The notes beneath the pieces were generated by a model. It saw only the letters and a list, made by a program, of their open reading frames with translations, was not told the origin of the DNA and did not search any database. Made by a program: the position numbers and the translations under genes. Shown here piece by piece: positions 62,215-64,000 of a stretch of 64,000 nt of DNA. Each line of letters begins with the position of its first letter. Position 1 is the first letter of the stretch. Source of the DNA: Loxodes magnus (taxonomy: Eukaryota; Ciliophora; Karyorelictea; Loxodida; Loxodidae); NCBI GenBank assembly GCA_946699065.1, contig CAMPDV010000250.1, forward strand, positions 186,001 to 250,000, read 5' to 3'.

Positions 62215-62758
62215 ACTATGTTGATTATTAAATTTTAAGTTAATAGTTCTTAAAATCTAATTGCTATTATAGTATTTAATAAATCTATTAGAATAAAAAC
62301 TAGATAATAGCTAATTTAAACTAATTATATGTTATCAATCTTAAATAGTATTAATGAAGTTCTTTATTTTTTGTAAAAAGTGTAACTTTAATTTATTTAA
62401 GATATTAATTTCTTATTTAAGAATAGCTTATATGATAACTACCAAAGAATTTTAGACCAAATTAAAATAAATTAGTTTTATATTATAATAAGAGATATTT
62501 TTATTTAAACTTATTAGATATAGAGCATAATTATAATATTCTTTTAAATTATTTATTAAACCTTAACTTGTCATTTATTGTTTCCAAACTATTCTTTTCT
62601 CGTCAATTCTCTACTAAACTTCTTTATTATAAACTCTATCTTCATTCCTTTTTATCTTTTTCATCCTAAGTGCAATAATTTAAATATTATCAACTAAATA
62701 ATTATATAAAATAATGCTTTAATATCAAAACTAAATCCTTTATTTATTATGTTTTAAA
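62215..62758. repeat. Conserved LRR downstream block D, left part (duplicate unit of LRR-3)
   Basis: Duplicate of 16320-16861. It continues after element E3 at 63840-64000, up to the window edge. Confidence 0.6.
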
Positions 62759-63839
62759 ATTAATATTTCATTAAATCATTAAAATAACTGTTCGCCTTCC
62801 GACTTAATTGAAGTTTTAAATGTATAAAATCTCCTTTCCTGCATGTTCGTTCCTTGTGCTCTTTTTCCTGGACTTCTCTCTTTTTAATAGTCTGAGTTAA
62901 GAATTTTTTTTTTTCAAGATTTTCCCATTTCCCGATGGGAAGAATTCCGTCGCTCGTAATTTCAGTTGCTAATAGTTAATATTACTCCAAATATTCATTC
63001 TTATTCTTTTCTATTGGGGACATTTTCGCCATAGATGTCAAATGCTGTTGCAAATGTAACATCTTTTCCTTGCTCTAGGAAATATCTTTTCTTGTTTCTC
63101 TATTTCCATTGGAATTCCTTAAGAAGGCTTCTACAGATTTTCTTCTATTAATTTAAGTCTGGAATCTAATTTTACTCAGTTTTTCTCGTCTTGCTCTTGC
63201 ATTACTCAAATATCATTCTCTAAATTTTAAATTGACTCATAGACTCCGACTTTAGCTCTTCGGTCTACCATATGGACTTCGTCATCATCTTCATGGTTTA
63301 TCAGATCCTGACTTATTGTAAGCATCTCTACTTTCTGGGAATTTAATTCCTCTTCGAATTTTTTTATGTTTCTAATAAGTAGATGAATCAGCTGCTTCAT
63401 CTACTAAGAGTCCATTTGTTCTATTTCGCTGTTGTCTAAATAAAAGGTAATAGTATCTATATTAAATTATCGTACTTTACCTTCTTCGTTTATTTTTTAT
63501 TTCTTCGTTGTTATTTTTATCGATTCAGTTTAGTGGTCTCTTTTTTCAGTTTTCAATGGAGGCGTTGAGAGCTGTGTCAACTTTTCTGTTCTGAATTTTT
63601 GTCTCAGTTCCTTCTTGTCCTTTGATGGAAGAAGTTCGCTTTATTTTAATTTGTAGGATTTAGTATTTTTTATTAGTTCTTCTAATTTATTTTGTTGTTT
63701 TGGTTATTTTTATTAAGAAGAGCGTTAAGTTGAAGAAGACGTGGTAAGAATATTTGCTTCTGATTTTCTCTCCTTTTCTGAGGAGGTGGTAAAAAACCCT
63801 TCTTGAAGCCAGCCATTTTATATTATTAATATTTCATTA
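62759..63839 (-). mobile_element. ORF1-only element E3, duplicated copy
   Basis: The target duplication stands at 62759-62773 and 63825-63839. The ORF spans 62776-63816 (1041 bp). A T-run near 62905 has 11 T against 10 in the left copy, which changes the C-terminal ~45 residues to another open frame ending at the same place. The knuckle and coiled coil are unchanged. Confidence 0.85.
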
Positions 63840-64000
63840 GTTATTGATTTATATATAATAACTGAAATGCTATTTATTAGCACTTTATTCTACTTATCTT
63901 TTAAACAAGTTATGTAAAATTTATATTTTATTATACAATATAAAAAGTATCTTAATAAGCTATTTTAAGTAATTTTATTTGATTAACATAAATTATTTAT

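Larger units (their letters stand above)
46340..64000. repeat. Right copy of the large segmental duplication
   Basis: This is the counterpart of about 440-18120, and the window ends within it, just before the expected duplicate of LRR-3. Differences from the left copy are mostly single substitutions and 1-6-base indels, but concentrated patches of difference occur inside LRR-7 (53330-53640, 54480-54960) and LRR-8 (60100-60430). The offset ranges from 45859 to 45896. Confidence 0.9.

Noticed and set aside
1-64000. Tetrahymena-type code with TGA strictly as stop
   Set aside because: It would make every LRR copy a pseudogene broken at identical places yet still length- and frame-preserved in four copies. 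It is kept as the main alternative, not excluded.

Overview
This window is nuclear DNA of a ciliate-like eukaryote. It is extremely AT-rich (about four-fifths A+T by eye), and under the standard code it holds no long ORF. Long reading frames appear only when TAA and TAG are read as glutamine. Several of these frames also contain conserved in-frame TGA codons that behave like tryptophan. TAA/TAG=Gln with TGA=Trp-or-stop matches the karyorelict nuclear code (NCBI table 27; Condylostoma's table 28 is close) better than the Tetrahymena/Paramecium code, where TGA only terminates. Species cannot be named. All gene calls here were made by hand under that code.

Layout. Eight nearly full copies plus one edge fragment of an F-box/leucine-rich-repeat (LRR) gene, all on the minus strand, form a dispersed array: LRR-0 (1-55), LRR-1 (7297-9130), LRR-2 (13607-15424), LRR-3 (18137-19966), LRR-4 (26914-28752), LRR-5 (37024-38861), LRR-6 (44101-45938), LRR-7 (53177-55015), LRR-8 (59498-61320). 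LRR-2, -3, -4 and -7 keep a frame-preserving length. LRR-1, -5, -6 and -8 carry small frameshifting deletions. Flanking blocks are amplified too: a conserved leader upstream and a roughly 750-bp block downstream. Upstream of LRR-0/LRR-6 and LRR-1/LRR-7 lies a second, frame-broken gene family ('family X') that includes a WD40-like repeat.

The left ~18 kb (about 440-18120) is repeated almost identically at about 46340-64000, a direct segmental duplication with a period near 45.9 kb. The spacers are full of retroelements. There are five independent 'ORF1-only' elements or relics encoding a coiled coil plus CCHC zinc knuckle. Three are bounded by perfect 15-16-bp target-site duplications, and two have matching empty sites inside the window. 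There are LINE reverse-transcriptase fragments (23230-24760, 30398-31450, 10116-10396). There are also short 0.3-0.4-kb repeats that end in the same GC-rich terminal motif as the LINE fragments, and one isolated GC-rich island (26582-26862). The stretches 31.5-34.8 kb and 40.7-42.0 kb are essentially gene-free AT-rich DNA.

Interpretation. This looks like a nursery of recently duplicated LRR genes intermixed with LINE debris. From memory, a similar association of young LRR genes with LINE-like elements has been described in Tetrahymena pericentromeric and subtelomeric germline DNA. Sequence exchange between paralogues is visible (tracts shared by LRR-4 with LRR-8 and LRR-7), as are frame decay and stop-codon loss. 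No tRNA, rRNA, CRISPR or bacterial-type features were seen.
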